From assembly GCA_963971305.1 (NCBI GenBank), contig OZ020308.1:35431275-35495274 (forward strand): a stretch of DNA of 64,000 nt, written 5' to 3'. Position numbers and translations under genes: made by a program. Under the pieces are notes generated by a model. The model did no database searches and was not told the DNA's origin. It saw nothing but the letters and a program-made list of their open reading frames with translations. The DNA comes from Arcuatula senhousia (taxonomy: Eukaryota; Mollusca; Bivalvia; Mytilida; Mytilidae). Below, in pieces: positions 20,512 to 31,920 of the stretch. Every line of letters starts with the position of its first letter. Within the stretch, counting starts at the first letter, position 1.

Positions 20512-23500
20512 TTAGTCAAGTCGATTTGTGAAAAAAATTCTCAAAAGATGGTAAAAGCATGAAATTTGGCATAGTGGTAGAACAAAGCATACTAAACAAT
20601 ATTAGCTATGGATCCAATTCAAAAAGTCAAAATGGCGGCCTTTTTCAAGATGGCCGCCAGATGGAATATAAAATTAAGAAATAAATCAAATAAAAATTCA
20701 TTAAAAATTCTGCTTTGAAGATTAAAACATCAAATCATGTATAATAGCACTGCAAACTATTCTGAACAATGTATTATAAGATTGTTTGCCTTAAATTCAA
20801 AATGGCTGCCATTTTAAAGATAGCCGCCTCAAAACAGCATATATACCTACGAAATCATATCATATTTCATTAAGGTAAATTATGACCCCAAAAAGTTCAA
20901 ATAACAATGTATATTTGCTAAATCAAATTGAATAAGATGTATAAATATAATCTTGATTCCGTTTTAAGATATCAGGCGGGAAGTATACGGGAATATACTG
21001 CATATCTAATCATTTCAATCTGATTGCAGTAAAATTGTGTTTAGATGTCAACGCTGTTTAATAAAGCATGGCAGAATTAATTTTATATTAATATTGGAAC
21101 TATCAACTGAAAATGGTGTTTTTAAAGCCGACCTTTTGAAGAATTATATAAGCAATTTTTGCGGTGTCACTCTGTCTATCCTTATTTTTATCAATGTGTC
21201 CAGCCTGCTACATTTATGGACCCTATTAGGTATGACTCGACTTGAGCCATTTTACCCCCCCCCCCCCCCCAAATGGAGCATAGGCTACTGGCAATGCTTC
21301 TCAATCTTCCTCTGTCCTTTGAAAGTTGATGGATGCTGCTCCACATGTAACCATTCTCTAATATTTTTCTTGTATCTCCTATCTCCTCCATGTCAGTCTA
21401 TGTATCCCTTTTTTTTCTTTTTCCTTGTTATGTCCATTGCAGGGCCTGTTTTTTTCCTTTGCGTAATGTGTTACCAAAGGGAGCGACCATACGGCGGATG
21501 GCTATGGTGAAATTTGAAAGAAAAAAAGGCAGGATGGCAAAAATCCAAAAATAAAAAGGCATGACATTACTTTGAATTTCAAGAAAGGCGGGCTTGAGTT
21601 TTTGACTGAAAAATAATTGTAGCTTTAAAAATTTTAGGGTGCGCGCGCAAAAGAAAATCCAGGCTTGGTCTTTTTCGAAAATAAAACGGCAGAGCATTTC
21701 CATAGCCCCTACCCTAATAAAAATCAAATGGTTGCTCCCTAGCCACTTCCACTTTCCCTTCTTTATTTCGAGAACAATAGGTGTTTTTTTTTGCCTGTTT
21801 TCGTTGGTCATTTTGTTAGGCGATCTTTTTGATGGATCATAGACATTTGTATCTGAATACCTGAAGTTTTTGCATGTTGGCCGTTGTGAGGCTCCATGTT
21901 TCTACACAGTACAGTAGTAGTGATTTAACCATAGCCCTGTATGCTAAATACAGATCTATGATTTATAGTTACTGCTTAAATTACTTAGCCTGGTCTTTCT
22001 AATTACTTGCGTTGATTTTCCATACTTTTCAGGCACTCCAAGGGCCGTTTCTTCATCTGTTGCACCAAAGTTGTTAAAATTAAAATGTTATTCTCTCAAC
22101 ATGGGTCATGTTATTTTTTTGGTGAGTGCATCTATTTCGCTGATATTGATGTTGTTTTTGTTAATTCTCATTATGATCTCCTCTCTTTTTATACACCGTA
22201 CTATTGTTGTGAAGCTTTTCAACCAATTTAAAGATGCTTTCTTGCGTATGGTGGATTCCATTTCCTCTGGTGTGATTCTCAAATGATCCAATCAATCCAT
22301 GGCCAAAAGAAACAAAGATAATTAAAAAAAAACAGCCATGTCCAAAAATTGGACGTTACACTCTTTACTTAGGTAGTAAAACACACTTCTAGGTATAACG
22401 TCAGAAACGTTCATAGCTTTGCAGCACATATGTGACTACCAATAACTATTCTAAAACTATTTTTAACCTTATAAACACTTATCATACATCGTTGAAATCC
22501 TCACATTCCATAGATTATCTTCCAGTTAGCTGTTACTTGCAAAAATAAGATCTATTCATTACAAACCGAAAACTCCGAAAACAGATTATACATGAAAAAA
22601 CACTAAAATCTACACATTTTTACCATAATTCAAGCCTAGATTAGACTCAAACCTGCTCTAAATCCTCTATGATGCTATACATGCTCTGAAAGTACATAAA
22701 CCTGGCTGTTTATTAAAAGTGAAAAACCTATACATCGACCGGCTTATTTTTTCAAGAAATGACGTCGATTTTTTTACCTTAAAAACAAGCATTAATAAAA
22801 ACGTTCAAAAGATCGGTAAAATAAAAATGACACCATGCCGGAAAAGGGACTTCCGTTTTTTCGAATATTTTTGTATTTTGTCAATAATATCATCTCTGGA
22901 AGATTCCCTATCAGTTGAGCACACTTTCGTTACTAAATTATAAGGCATTCTTAATTTATAGCTACTTAAATTCGACCTTTGTATTTTACTTTAGAAATTC
23001 TAGGATGTCACTCTCCGAAACTAACTTGTAAACAAAACCGAACTGTGTCTTACTACCTTATATCTCGTGTGGGTGCACTACCTGACATTTCGTTCCTAAA
23101 ACTGCACATATTTGTTATTGATGTAACAATACTGTTTGAAATTCCATAGATCTCAAGAAGTTTCTCAAAATGTCTTGATCAAGGGTATCAAAAGCTACCT
23201 CGAAGTCTATATAATAGATATAAAGGGAACTGTTTCATTGAATTAGCTGCTCGATGTGCAGGTTGACTATCTGTTCAATGCAAGGTTTTTCTTTTTTTTT
23301 CAATCTGCTTAGTGGTCTCACAGTTTTTTGTCTGAAGTTTAATACGACAAAGAATTATTATGTTAAGGATTTAATAACCAGTATGCTCTATAGTTTTTAC
23401 AGTCGATTAAGCCTCCCTTTTTAACAACTTAAATTATGTATTCTTTTTCCAATCTTGTGGGAATTCCCCTGTGTAATGGGTTTGAGTATTTATGCTGTTT

Positions 23501-23681
23501 TTTAGGATTCAATTTAAATGATGACATAAATTCTGAGTCTGGCGTTGGTCATTTTTCATGGTCTTTGTGGCTTTGATATTTTCATTTAAGATGGAAATCA
23601 ACGGTCTATATTAAGGTGGGCTGCAGAAAGCTGAGTATATGTCATTGTTTCAGGTGCTTGTATGACAATTTTCACATTTAA
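20512..23681 (-). pseudogene. LINE (non-LTR retrotransposon) remnant, copy 1
   Basis: Minus strand. Near 23200 the RT motif A is visible as YYIDFEVAFDTLDQDIL, followed by a decayed IYGISNSIV segment. Upstream near 23400 is a KKG..L..C.NYR-like segment. Near 21900-21980 the typical C-terminal phrase VKSLLLYCVETWSLTTA appears. The 3' untranslated part (20530-21000) carries two AAAATGGCGGCC/GGCCGCC inverted modules. Many stops and frameshifts are present. It belongs with endonuclease-type LINEs common in molluscs; the exact clade is unresolved. A 750-bp insertion occupies 22342-23095. Copy 2 (29512-31753) matches over most of its length. Confidence 0.7.
22342..23095. mobile_element. Insertion inside LINE copy 1
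   Basis: Copy 2 lacks this segment: its joint lies near 31298, where CAGCCATGTCC meets TAAAACTGCAC. Near the ends are inverted repeats AGGTAGTAAAACACA (22371-22385) and TGTGTCTTACTACCT (23048-23062), 14 of 15 matching. It is probably a non-autonomous DNA element. No target duplication is clear. Confidence 0.5.
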
Positions 23682-24738
23682 GGTTAGTGAGGACACCTGA
23701 CCCCAAAAATAATGCCGAATTTAAAATATCCAATTCTTTTATATATAAGTATAAGGTCTATAGTCCCGTGCGGGGCCCGGGTGGCGAATAGGCCCGCAGC
23801 AGAGCCTAGCTTGTCGTAAGAGGCGACTAAGGGTCTTGGGATTCTGACATCGGGTCAGTGCACAGCCCACAGAGCGACCAAGTGTGTACCCTAGGTGGCT
23901 GAATAGGGTAGCCCTCGTCCGCGGGGGTTGTCAGGTCTATAATACGGAAACCCTGACCGCCGACCATAGTGGGCCAACGTGTGTGGAGAGTGCCACGCTT
24001 CATGCACGTAAAAGACCCCTTTGTGGACCGCCCAGTAGTGCACCACATAGGCTAAATTTTCCGCCCCTACCCACCTCTCCCCTTTTTTTCTGTGGTTCTT
24101 CAAAATTTACCGGTCCTTTGTTTCCCACCCCATCTCCATATTTCATTTATCATCATCATTTCATGTTCATTTTATCATCCTTTTCATGTTCATCGCCTGT
24201 AAATAACCTATATAGCGTTGCACGGGCGTAAAACACCAACTCACTCATTAGGTCTATACTTTATCTTGTGTAAAAATATTGGACCCCCTTTCCAGGCTTA
24301 TTTTCGCAAAATTTGGGCTTAAAGTTTTCCCGAATTACAATGGATTATATAGGAAATGCCAAATGATTTGCATAAAATCATGTCGCAGAAAAAATCTACG
24401 AATTTAAATTTTTTTTTTTTATTTGATAAAAATCAATAAAATACAATATATTTTGAAACAAAACAATAAAAACTGGGGGTCACCAGCTTATTTTTCTTTC
24501 TACTATACAAATCTTTGTAGTTTTTTGGCCATTTTTCAAGTGGATAATCTCCCTTATTTTATTTGAAAATTGTATTTATGAAGAAATGGTTGATGTATTT
24601 GTGTAAAAAATAATTTATTTTGATTTATTTTTATGAAATGAAACTATTTAACACAAGTTTTAAGGTATTTGTGACATTTGCACTTGTTTTTTGCATTTTT
24701 AGATGTTTTTGGTCACATGACAGGTGTCCTCACTAACC
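23682..24738. mobile_element. MITE with TTAA duplication, family 2, carrying a nested SINE
   Basis: The perfect 18-bp inverted ends are GGTTAGTGAGGACACCTG and its complement. TTAA flanks at 23678-23681 and 24739-24742. Removing the nested SINE and one target copy leaves 561 bp, exactly the length of the uninterrupted copy at 52726-53286. Confidence 0.92.
23763..24249 (+). mobile_element. SINE subfamily A, full length, copy 2
   Basis: 487 bp with the 9-bp duplication AGGTCTATA at 23754-23762 and 24250-24258. The empty site is visible in the paralogous MITE near 52797 (GGTATATACTTTATC). Confidence 0.93.
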
Positions 24739-24944
24739 TTAAATACTATTTTACTCCGATTAGCTATATATGTTAATATTTCTGTACACTCCCCGTCTGA
24801 TATCTTCAAACAGAATAGAGATTCCTTTTACTCTTGTTTTAAATTTGTTTGAGCACTCATCTATTGCGTTAATTCATATTTGGGGGCAAAAATAACCTTG
24901 AATAAAACATGATTTCATAATGTAGATATATATATGCTATTTCT

Positions 24945-25216
24945 GAGGCTGTCATCTTTAAAATGACAGCCATTTTCAATATAAGGCACACTGTTTTCTA
25001 CTATATTCTTTAGAATATTTTGCACTGCGGTCATGCACATGTGCTTATCTTCAAAGTACAATTTGTAATGAATTTTTATTTGATTTATTTCTTAATATTA
25101 GGCAGCCATCATGAAAATGGCCGCCATTTTGAAATTTCGAGTTGGGTCCATAGCTTATATTGTTAAGTATGCTGTTTTCTACAACCATGCCAAATTTCAT
25201 GCTTTTACCATACTTT
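24945..25216 (+). repeat. LINE 3' untranslated fragment, opposite orientation to the two LINE copies
   Basis: ATGGCCGCCATTTTGAAAT, TTGGGTCCATAGCTTATATT and CATGCTTTTACCAT are reverse complements of the 20530-20830 region of LINE copy 1. It runs up to the tail of the next SINE. Confidence 0.65.
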
Positions 25217-25710
25217 GAGTGAGTGAGTGAGTGAGTTGGTGTTTTACGCCCGTGCAACGCTATATAGGTTATTTACAGGCGATGAACATGAAAAGAGTGA
25301 TAAAATGAACATGAAATGATGATGATAAATGAAACATGGGGATGGAATGGGAAACAAAGGACCGGTAAATTTTGAAGAACCACAGGAAAAGGGGAGAGGT
25401 GGGTAGGGGCGGAAAATTTAGCCTATGTGGTGCACTACTGGGCGGTCCACAAAGGGGTCTTTTACGTGCATGAAGCGTGGCAATCTCCACACACGTTGGC
25501 CCACTATGGTCGGCGGTCAGGTTTTCCGTATTATAGACCTGACAACCCCCGCGGACGAGGGCCACCCTATTAAGCCACCTAGGGTACACACTTGGTTGCT
25601 CTGTGGGTTGAGCACTGACCCGACGTCAGAATCCCAAGACCCTTAGTCGCCTCTTAAGACAAACTAGGCTCTGCTGCGGGCCTAATCGCCACCCGGGCCC
25701 CGCACGGGAC
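25217..25710 (-). mobile_element. SINE subfamily A, full length, copy 3
   Basis: A complete minus-strand copy with a GAGT-phased tail on the left. No clear target duplication: ACCATACTTT on the left, TGGGAAAAAA on the right. Confidence 0.9.
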
Positions 25711-25834
25711 TGGGAAAAAATTGGGTAAATGTTACTGATGACATATTCTAACATTAAAAAAAATGGTAAAAGTTACTGATGACATATTCTTTCATTTAAG
25801 ACTATATCTCAAATTTCGCGAATTTTCCCTTTAA

Positions 25835-26213
25835 GGGAGTACGAGATTCAGAAATTGAACATTTTCGAGATCCTCGGCTTTTATCTATTCAAATGCATTT
25901 AAAAAATTTCAACATGTTTTCTTAATATTTGTTCAGAACTATTAAGAGAAGGTCAAAATAAACACCCTTTAACAATTTCATTCAACTCTAATTACAATTT
26001 CTATGTTAAAACAGAAGACGAACTTTCAATGTATTTCCTATGATAAATCTAGAGAAGTTTTTTCCCCGCCATATTTTTAGGTGCTTATATCTTGAAAACG
26101 GCTCCATGTTTTTGAAAACTTTTTTCATAAAGTCTAGCTATTTTGAGCTATTCTTTCCAAATTTTCTATTCTAAAAAACTTTTAATTACATAAAATATCA
26201 GGCTTGTACTCCC
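25835..26213. mobile_element. 379-bp MITE with TTAA duplication, family 3
   Basis: The ends GGGAGTAC and GTACTCCC are perfect inverted repeats. TTAA flanks at 25831-25834 and 26214-26217. There is no coding capacity. Confidence 0.8.
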
Positions 26214-26329
26214 TTAATAGCATTTCTTGTTTTAGCACAATATTTTCTGTAAGCCTTGCGAATTCAAATGCTTCACCTTTTTTTATCTCTACTGAAGGCT
26301 GGGGGAAAGGACTATACTCATTTTCGCTC

Positions 26330-26710
26330 GTCCCGGTCGGGGCCGTGGAGGCGAATAGGGCCGCAGCATAGCCTAACTTGTCATAAACTTGGGATTCTAA
26401 TTTCTGGTTAATGCTCAGCCCACCGTTGGCTGAATAGGATATCCAATGTCCGCATGGGGGTTGTCTGCTCTTTAATACGGACAACCTGACCGCTGACCAT
26501 AGTAGACCAACGTGTGTTCAGCATGCCACACTTCATGCACGTAAAAAAACTTTGTGGGCCGCCAAGTAATGCGTCACCAAAGCTTCATTTTCTTACCCTT
26601 CATACCTCTCCCCTTTTACATTTCACGTTTATTTTTTCATCCCCTTAAAGTATATCACCTTCATCACACCACGTAATGTTGTTGGGGCGTAAAACACCAA
26701 CTCACCCAAT
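26330..26710 (+). mobile_element. Old, diverged SINE (subfamily A-like)
   Basis: The head (GTCCCGGTCGGGGCCGTGGAGGCGAATAGG in diverged form), middle and CACGT-type tail are recognisable with many substitutions and gaps. It is much older than the other copies. Confidence 0.75.
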
Positions 26711-27605
26711 CATTAACGCTCTGGTTGTAAGTATGTGGATGAAACCCCAAACATCATTATGTCCTTCATTGACTGTTTAATAACCTTTTGACATCAAGAA
26801 ATGATTCGAGGAAGTTTCTTCCCTGGGCGTGTACTTGATACAATACTAACTCGAGTTCATTGATCAAATTCCTCAGGTAATAACGATCCACTTTTCATCT
26901 ATACTTGGTGCATCCTGATGTGTATCAAAAATAACATTCACTTATTGTCTTGCTACGGTTACTCGGAGACCCAGTTTTGAAAGCCTTCTTTCGGCATCAT
27001 TACCATAAGAGATTACATAAAATGTGTGCTAACTCTCAGAAAAGCACAATGAATGCGTTTGGAAAGGTTTTCATCAGCGTCAGTACCTACAACGTTGATG
27101 TTGACCACATTTTTGCATGCATCGATGCTTCGTTACAGGAGTTTCAAAGAAAGTTTTGTTATACTAGATAGGATTTAACGCCCTTTTATACACACCTGGG
27201 TCATACATGGGGTCGAGTTTAATTGTGGGGATACCAGGGTGGCCATAGGGAACCACCGATCTATGGCAGGTAACTCACAAACCTTATCACATACAAGTGG
27301 GGATGTCCCTTTTCAGTAAATTAGAAACGGAGCTCGAACTTAGTGGTGATCCATCATATTAGTGTTACAATGATCCAGTTAGACAAAAATTGGAATAAGA
27401 CAATTTGACCTTAAACTGAAATTACCTTATTTGTTCTATTTTTAGCTATGTTTGTTAGTTACTGAAAGATGGAAATTGTTCCCATGTCGTGGGTGACAGT
27501 AAAGAAAAACAGTGTTATGGCCTAACTTTAAATCCTCAACTAAACACAGAATTGCCGTCAAACAGGTCATTCATCCAGATCCCTCTTTCAAAAGATATCT
27601 TATCG
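26711..27605. other. No clear gene
   Basis: A 73-residue open frame at 26950-27171 (plus) has ordinary composition but no recognised motif, start context or splice site. I do not call it a gene. Confidence 0.4.
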
Positions 27606-27836
27606 TATTAAATATTAAAAGTTAGTAATAGAATACAAAGCGAACGTCATTATTGTGTCCCGGTATCGAAATCTGAATCTGAAAAAACTGCATTCTATGC
27701 TGGCAATTTAATACCAGTACATAAACAAGGGGTTGCACTTAGTAGTGCTAAGGATATCCAACTTGACAACTCAGAAAACAGGAAGTTAAATATAGCAAAA
27801 ACTATATCTTCCACATCAAATGAAGGAAAGCTTTGA
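27606..27836 (+). pseudogene. Coding-like fragment
   Basis: The plus frame reads RHYCVPVSKSESEKTAFYAG, then NLIPVHKQGVALSSAKDIQL, to TGA at 27834. Composition is normal. It lies about 800 bp upstream of the HIRAN-like fragment on the same strand and may belong to it. No family is recognised. Confidence 0.3.
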
Positions 27837-28285
27837 AAACTGTCAGTCATAAGGGTTACATTTATAATAATGTTTAAAATGACGAAGGAGGCAGTTATGT
27901 GAAAGAACCAGAAGAGACCTCATGCATTTCTATTTTCTATATGTACACATGTACATCACACATGAAAAACCTGAACATTTTACAAGCAAACCTTTTGACC
28001 TGAACACAAACTTCAATACTCTGAAGAATCAATGAAAAACTGTAAAGTAGAATCCAACTCGGCTAATCCTAATTAGGTTACGATTCACAAAATCAATCAT
28101 ACTTATTTAAAATGAAATAAAAAATAATGGTACTTTTGTACATGTATACCATGTGTCAACACATTGTAGCCGTTACTTATAATGTACATGTATTCTTGTT
28201 TTTCTATCAATCTAGGTGTGAACTCTTGTAAGCAACATATTTTTTTATATTTATCTGTAAATGTTTACTGAAGTCATTTTATCTT
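27837..28285. other. No clear gene
   Basis: AT-rich; nothing supported. Confidence 0.4.
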
Positions 28286-28597
28286 TCAATTTATCAGTGC
28301 ATAAGCTGATGGTTTGTTTGATGTAGGGGTAGAGTCATGGGCTGTACTAGTTTGGGCGTTTATTACGGTTCCTGGGGCGGTTTTAACTACAAAACCTGAC
28401 CATTGCAATGGAATAGATTTACCAGGAATGCCAGTAGTAAATATTGAAACATCAAACTGTTCATGTTTAGGTGTGAATTCGTTAAGTAGTCCAAGCACTA
28501 TCCGATTAGATCCTCCAAATGCAGACACAAACCTTTCAACAATGCAGTATTCTGACACATCCCAATAAAAAGATCTACTTATGGTGAAGATTATCAA
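28286..28597. other. Open region of uncertain strand
   Basis: Both strands are open: 103 residues on minus and 84 on plus. The minus reading (SFYWDVSEYCIVERFVSAFG) has no family match I recognise. It may be a remnant linked to the HIRAN-like fragment that follows. Confidence 0.25.
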
Positions 28598-28642
28598 AGA
28601 AATTTAAAAACAGTACAGACAGTCTTGCACAGTAAAAAAGAA

Positions 28643-28942
28643 GTTCACGTCACCCTTGTGAAAGAAACTGGCAATCCAAGAGACAGTTATGCTATTCTTA
28701 TATAAGCACATATAGATGCACAGGTCATTCCACTTGGATACATGTATGTTGGCTTACAGCACATTCCCAAAGTAACAGCAGCTATAAGAGACAATGTTAT
28801 TGTGAAGACCTTAGTTAAAAATGTAACTTCGTGGTATGTTAAAAACATTGGACAGAGAAAGTTGCATGGTTTCCTGCTTTTAACTAAGACAGGTAGTTGG
28901 CTTCCAGATTTTTCAGACAATGTTTATAATTCAGAGTTGTAA
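28643..28942 (+). pseudogene. HIRAN-like domain fragment
   Basis: The plus frame reads VTLVKETGNPRDSYAILI, then an in-frame TAA near 28701, then AQVIPLGYMYVGLQHIPKV and on to LHGFLLLTKTGSWLPDFSDN, with TAA after 28940. The (E)xGNPxDxxAI start followed by a G-x-x-H-(I/V)-P-K motif is the layout of HIRAN domains. These bind 3' DNA ends in HLTF-type proteins and also occur alone in many uncharacterised invertebrate proteins. The internal stop and isolation indicate a remnant. The domain call rests on these two motifs only. Confidence 0.35.
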
Positions 28943-29062
28943 CTTTTGCTACTTTGTAGTTTAAATGTTTGTAAAATTTAATATTTTTATGTATCTGAGT
29001 CTGACAATCAGACAAATAAATTTCAAAGGTTAGCACATGTATGGTTAATCTGCACATGTATA

Positions 29063-29475
29063 GCGCGTCAGGCGTAGCAAGATTTATTGTCTGGAACTTT
29101 GTTGTCATTTGTATTTCGAACACACGTGAAGGTTAGCACTGCTGGTGGAGTTTAAATTCCCCGAGGTTAGCCCGCTCCGGCACCAACACTTTTGAGTTGG
29201 AGAATACATCAAAGCTTTAAATTATCCGTCTAAATTTCAAAACTGTCTAAACCCTAAGGTTCTTCCTTCCCCAGACATAGGTTGAATATCTTAGTAATAA
29301 TTTGGTTCCCCAGTTTGGTATTTTTGGTTATACTGTTCTATGCTCTTCATATTCATACAGTGTTTGGCATTTTCAATATTTTTGGTAGAGCGCCTCTGAT
29401 GAGTCTTGAATAGACGAAACGCGCGTCAGGCGTAGCAAAATTTATTGTCTGGAACTTTGTTGTCATTTGTATTTT
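29063..29475 (+). mobile_element. Retrozyme-like element (hammerhead-bearing repeat), 358-bp period
   Basis: The phrase GCGTCAGGCGTAGCAA with its following 35 bp occurs at 29065 and again at 29423, 358 bp apart. A unique middle between them ends in a complete hammerhead ribozyme. Direct repeats containing the ribozyme around a non-coding core are the layout of retrozymes. Self-cleavage at both sites would release a 358-nt RNA. The upstream ribozyme copy is truncated, with only its 3' half present. Confidence 0.7.
29390..29433 (+). ncRNA. Type I hammerhead ribozyme, copy 1
   Basis: All core elements are present in order. Helix I is GCGCCT (29390-29395) pairing with AGGCGT (29428-29433), with one G-U pair. 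CTGATGA is at 29396-29402. Helix II is GTCT/AGAC (29403-29406, 29412-29415) with a 5-base loop. GAAA is at 29416-29419, and helix III is a loopless CGC/GCG. Cleavage is predicted after GTC at 29427. The tiny helix III is typical of metazoan retrozyme and Penelope hammerheads, which are thought to work best as dimers. Confidence 0.85.
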
Positions 29476-29511
29476 AAGTTGATGCTTGACAGTGTTTGTG
29501 CATTGCTCATT

Positions 29512-31753
29512 AGTCAAGTCGATTTGTGAAAAAAATGCTCAAAAGATGGTAAAAGCATGAAATTTGGCATAGTGGTAGAACAAAGCATACTTAACAATAT
29601 TAGCTATGGACCCAATTCAAAAAGTCAAAATGGCGGCCTTTTTCAAGATGGCCGCCAATTAAGAAATAAATCAAATAAAATTCACTAAAAATTCTGCTTT
29701 GAAGATTAAAACATCAAATCATGCATAATAGCACTGCAAACTATTCTGAACAATGTATTATAAGATTGTTTGCCTTAAATTCAAAATGGCTGCCATTTTA
29801 AAGATAGCCGCTTCAAAACAGCATATATAACTACGAAATCATATCATATTTCATTAAGGTAAATTATGACCCCAAAAAGTTCAAATAACAATGTATATTT
29901 GCTAAATCAAATTGAATAAGATGTATAAATATAATCTTGATTCCGTTTTAAGATATCAGGCGGGGAATGTACGGGAAAATACTGCATATCTAATCATTTC
30001 AATCTGATTGTGGTAAAATTGTGTTTAGATGTTAACGCTGTTTAATAAAGCATGGCAGAATTAATTTTATATTAATATTGGAACTATCAACTGAAGATGG
30101 TGTATTTAAAGCCGACCTTTTGAAGAATTATATAAGCAATTTTTGCGGTGTCACTCTGTCTATCCTTATTTTTATCAATTTGTCCAGCCTGCTACATTTA
30201 TGGACCCTATTAGGTATGACTCGACTTGAGCCATTTAACCCCCCAATAGAGCATAGGCTACTTACTGGCAATGCTTCTCAATCTTCCTCTGTCCTTTGAA
30301 AGTTGATTGATGCTGCTCCACATGTAACCATTCTCTAATATTTTTTCTTGTATCTCCTATCTCCTCCATGTCAGTCTATGTATCCCTTTTTTTCTTTTTC
30401 CTTGTTATGTCCATTGCAGGGCCTGTTTTTTTCCTTTACGTAATGTGTTACCGGAAGGAGCGACCATACGGCGGATGGCTAGGGTGAAATTTGAAAAAAA
30501 AGGCAGGATGGCAAAAATCCAAAAATAAAAAGGCATGACATTACTTTGAATTTCAAGAAAGGCGGGCTTGAGTTTTTGACTGAAAAATAATTGTAGCTTT
30601 AAAAATTTAAGGCCTTGGTCTATTTCGAAAATAAAACGGCAGAGCATCTCCATAGCCCCTACCCTAATTAAAATCAAATGGTTGCTCCCTAGCCACTTCC
30701 ACTTTCCCTTCTTTATTTCGAGAACAATAGGTGTTTTTTGGCCTGTTTTCGTTGGTAATTTTGTTAGGCGATCTTTTTGATGGATCATAGACATTTGTAT
30801 CTGAATACCTGAAGTTTCTGCATGTTGGCCGTTGTGAGGCTCCATGTTTCAGCACAGTACAGTAGTAGTGATTTAACCATATCCCTATATGCTAAATACA
30901 GATCTATGATTATAGTTACTGCTTAAATTACTTAATTAGCCTGGTCTTTCTAATTACTTGCGTTGATTTTCCATACTTTTCAGGCACTCCAAGGGCCGTT
31001 TCATCATCTGTTGCACCAAAGTTGTTAAAATTAAAATGTTATTCTCTCAACATGGGTCATGTTATTTTTTTTTTTTGGTGAGTGCATCTATTTCGCTGAT
31101 ATTGATGTTGTTTTTGTTAATTCTCATTATGATCTCCTCTCTTTTTATACACTGTACTATTGTTTTGAAGCTTTTCAACCAATTTAAAAATGCTTTCTTG
31201 CATATGGTGGATTCCATTTCCTCTGGTGTGATTCTCAAATGATCCAATCAATCCATGGTCAAAAGAAACAAAGAAAATTTAAAAAAAAACAGCCATGTCC
31301 TAAAACTGCACATATTCTTTATTGATGTAACAATACTGTTTGAAATTCCATAGATCTCAAGAAGTTTCTACAGAATGTCTTGATCAAGGGTATCAAAAGC
31401 TACCTCGAAGTCTATGTAATAGGTATAAAGGGAACTGTTTCATTGAATTAGCTGCTCGATGTGCAGGTTGACTATCTGTTCAATGCAAGGTTTTTCTTTT
31501 TTTTCAATCTGCTTAGTGGTCTCACAGTTTTTTGTCTGAAGTTATTTTAATACGACAAAGAATTATTATGTTAAGGATTTAATAACAATTATGCTCTATA
31601 GTTTTTACAGTCGATTAAGCCTCCCTTTTTAACAACTTAAATTATGTATTTTTTTTTCAATCTTGTGGGAGTTCCCCTGTGTAATAGGTTTGAGTATTTA
31701 TGCTGTTTTTTAGGATTCAATTTAAATGATGACATAAATTCTGAGTCTGGCAT
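29512..31753 (-). pseudogene. LINE remnant, copy 2
   Basis: Close match to copy 1 from its 3' end (TTAGTCAAGTCGATTTGTG) to CTGAGTCTGGC. It lacks the 750-bp insertion and has a shorter poly-C run. RT motif A and the VKSLLLYC-type C-terminus are recognisable but broken. It ends at 31753 against the 5' half of SINE subfamily B. Stops and frameshifts throughout. Confidence 0.7.
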
Positions 31754-31920
31754 CGATGTCAGGGCTGCCCCATTCAACCACCTGGGGCACACATCCCAGT
31801 CGCTTCGTGGTCAAAGCGGCCTGACCCCGATGTCAGGTTTCTGAGCGCTCTTTAGTGGACTTTTACCGACAAGCTTAGCGCTGCTGCGGGCCTATTCGCC
31901 TCCCGGGCCCCGCACGGGAC
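31754..31920 (-). mobile_element. SINE subfamily B, 5' half
   Basis: On the minus strand it reads from GTCCCGTGCGGGGCCCGGG to CCCTGACATCGA and stops. The remaining part of the same SINE is at 20197-20511. Both halves share the 6 bases CATCGA at the break. Confidence 0.85.

Noticed and set aside
21253..21270. Poly-C run as a functional element
   Set aside because: A mononucleotide run within a LINE copy; copy 2 has it much reduced. Likely slippage.
21639..21842. Plus-strand ORF with hydrophobic stretch as a membrane protein
   Set aside because: It is antisense to the LINE remnant and is repeated in copy 2 with frame damage.
26950..27171. 73-codon plus-strand ORF
   Set aside because: No motif, no splice signals, and length expected by chance in a window this size.
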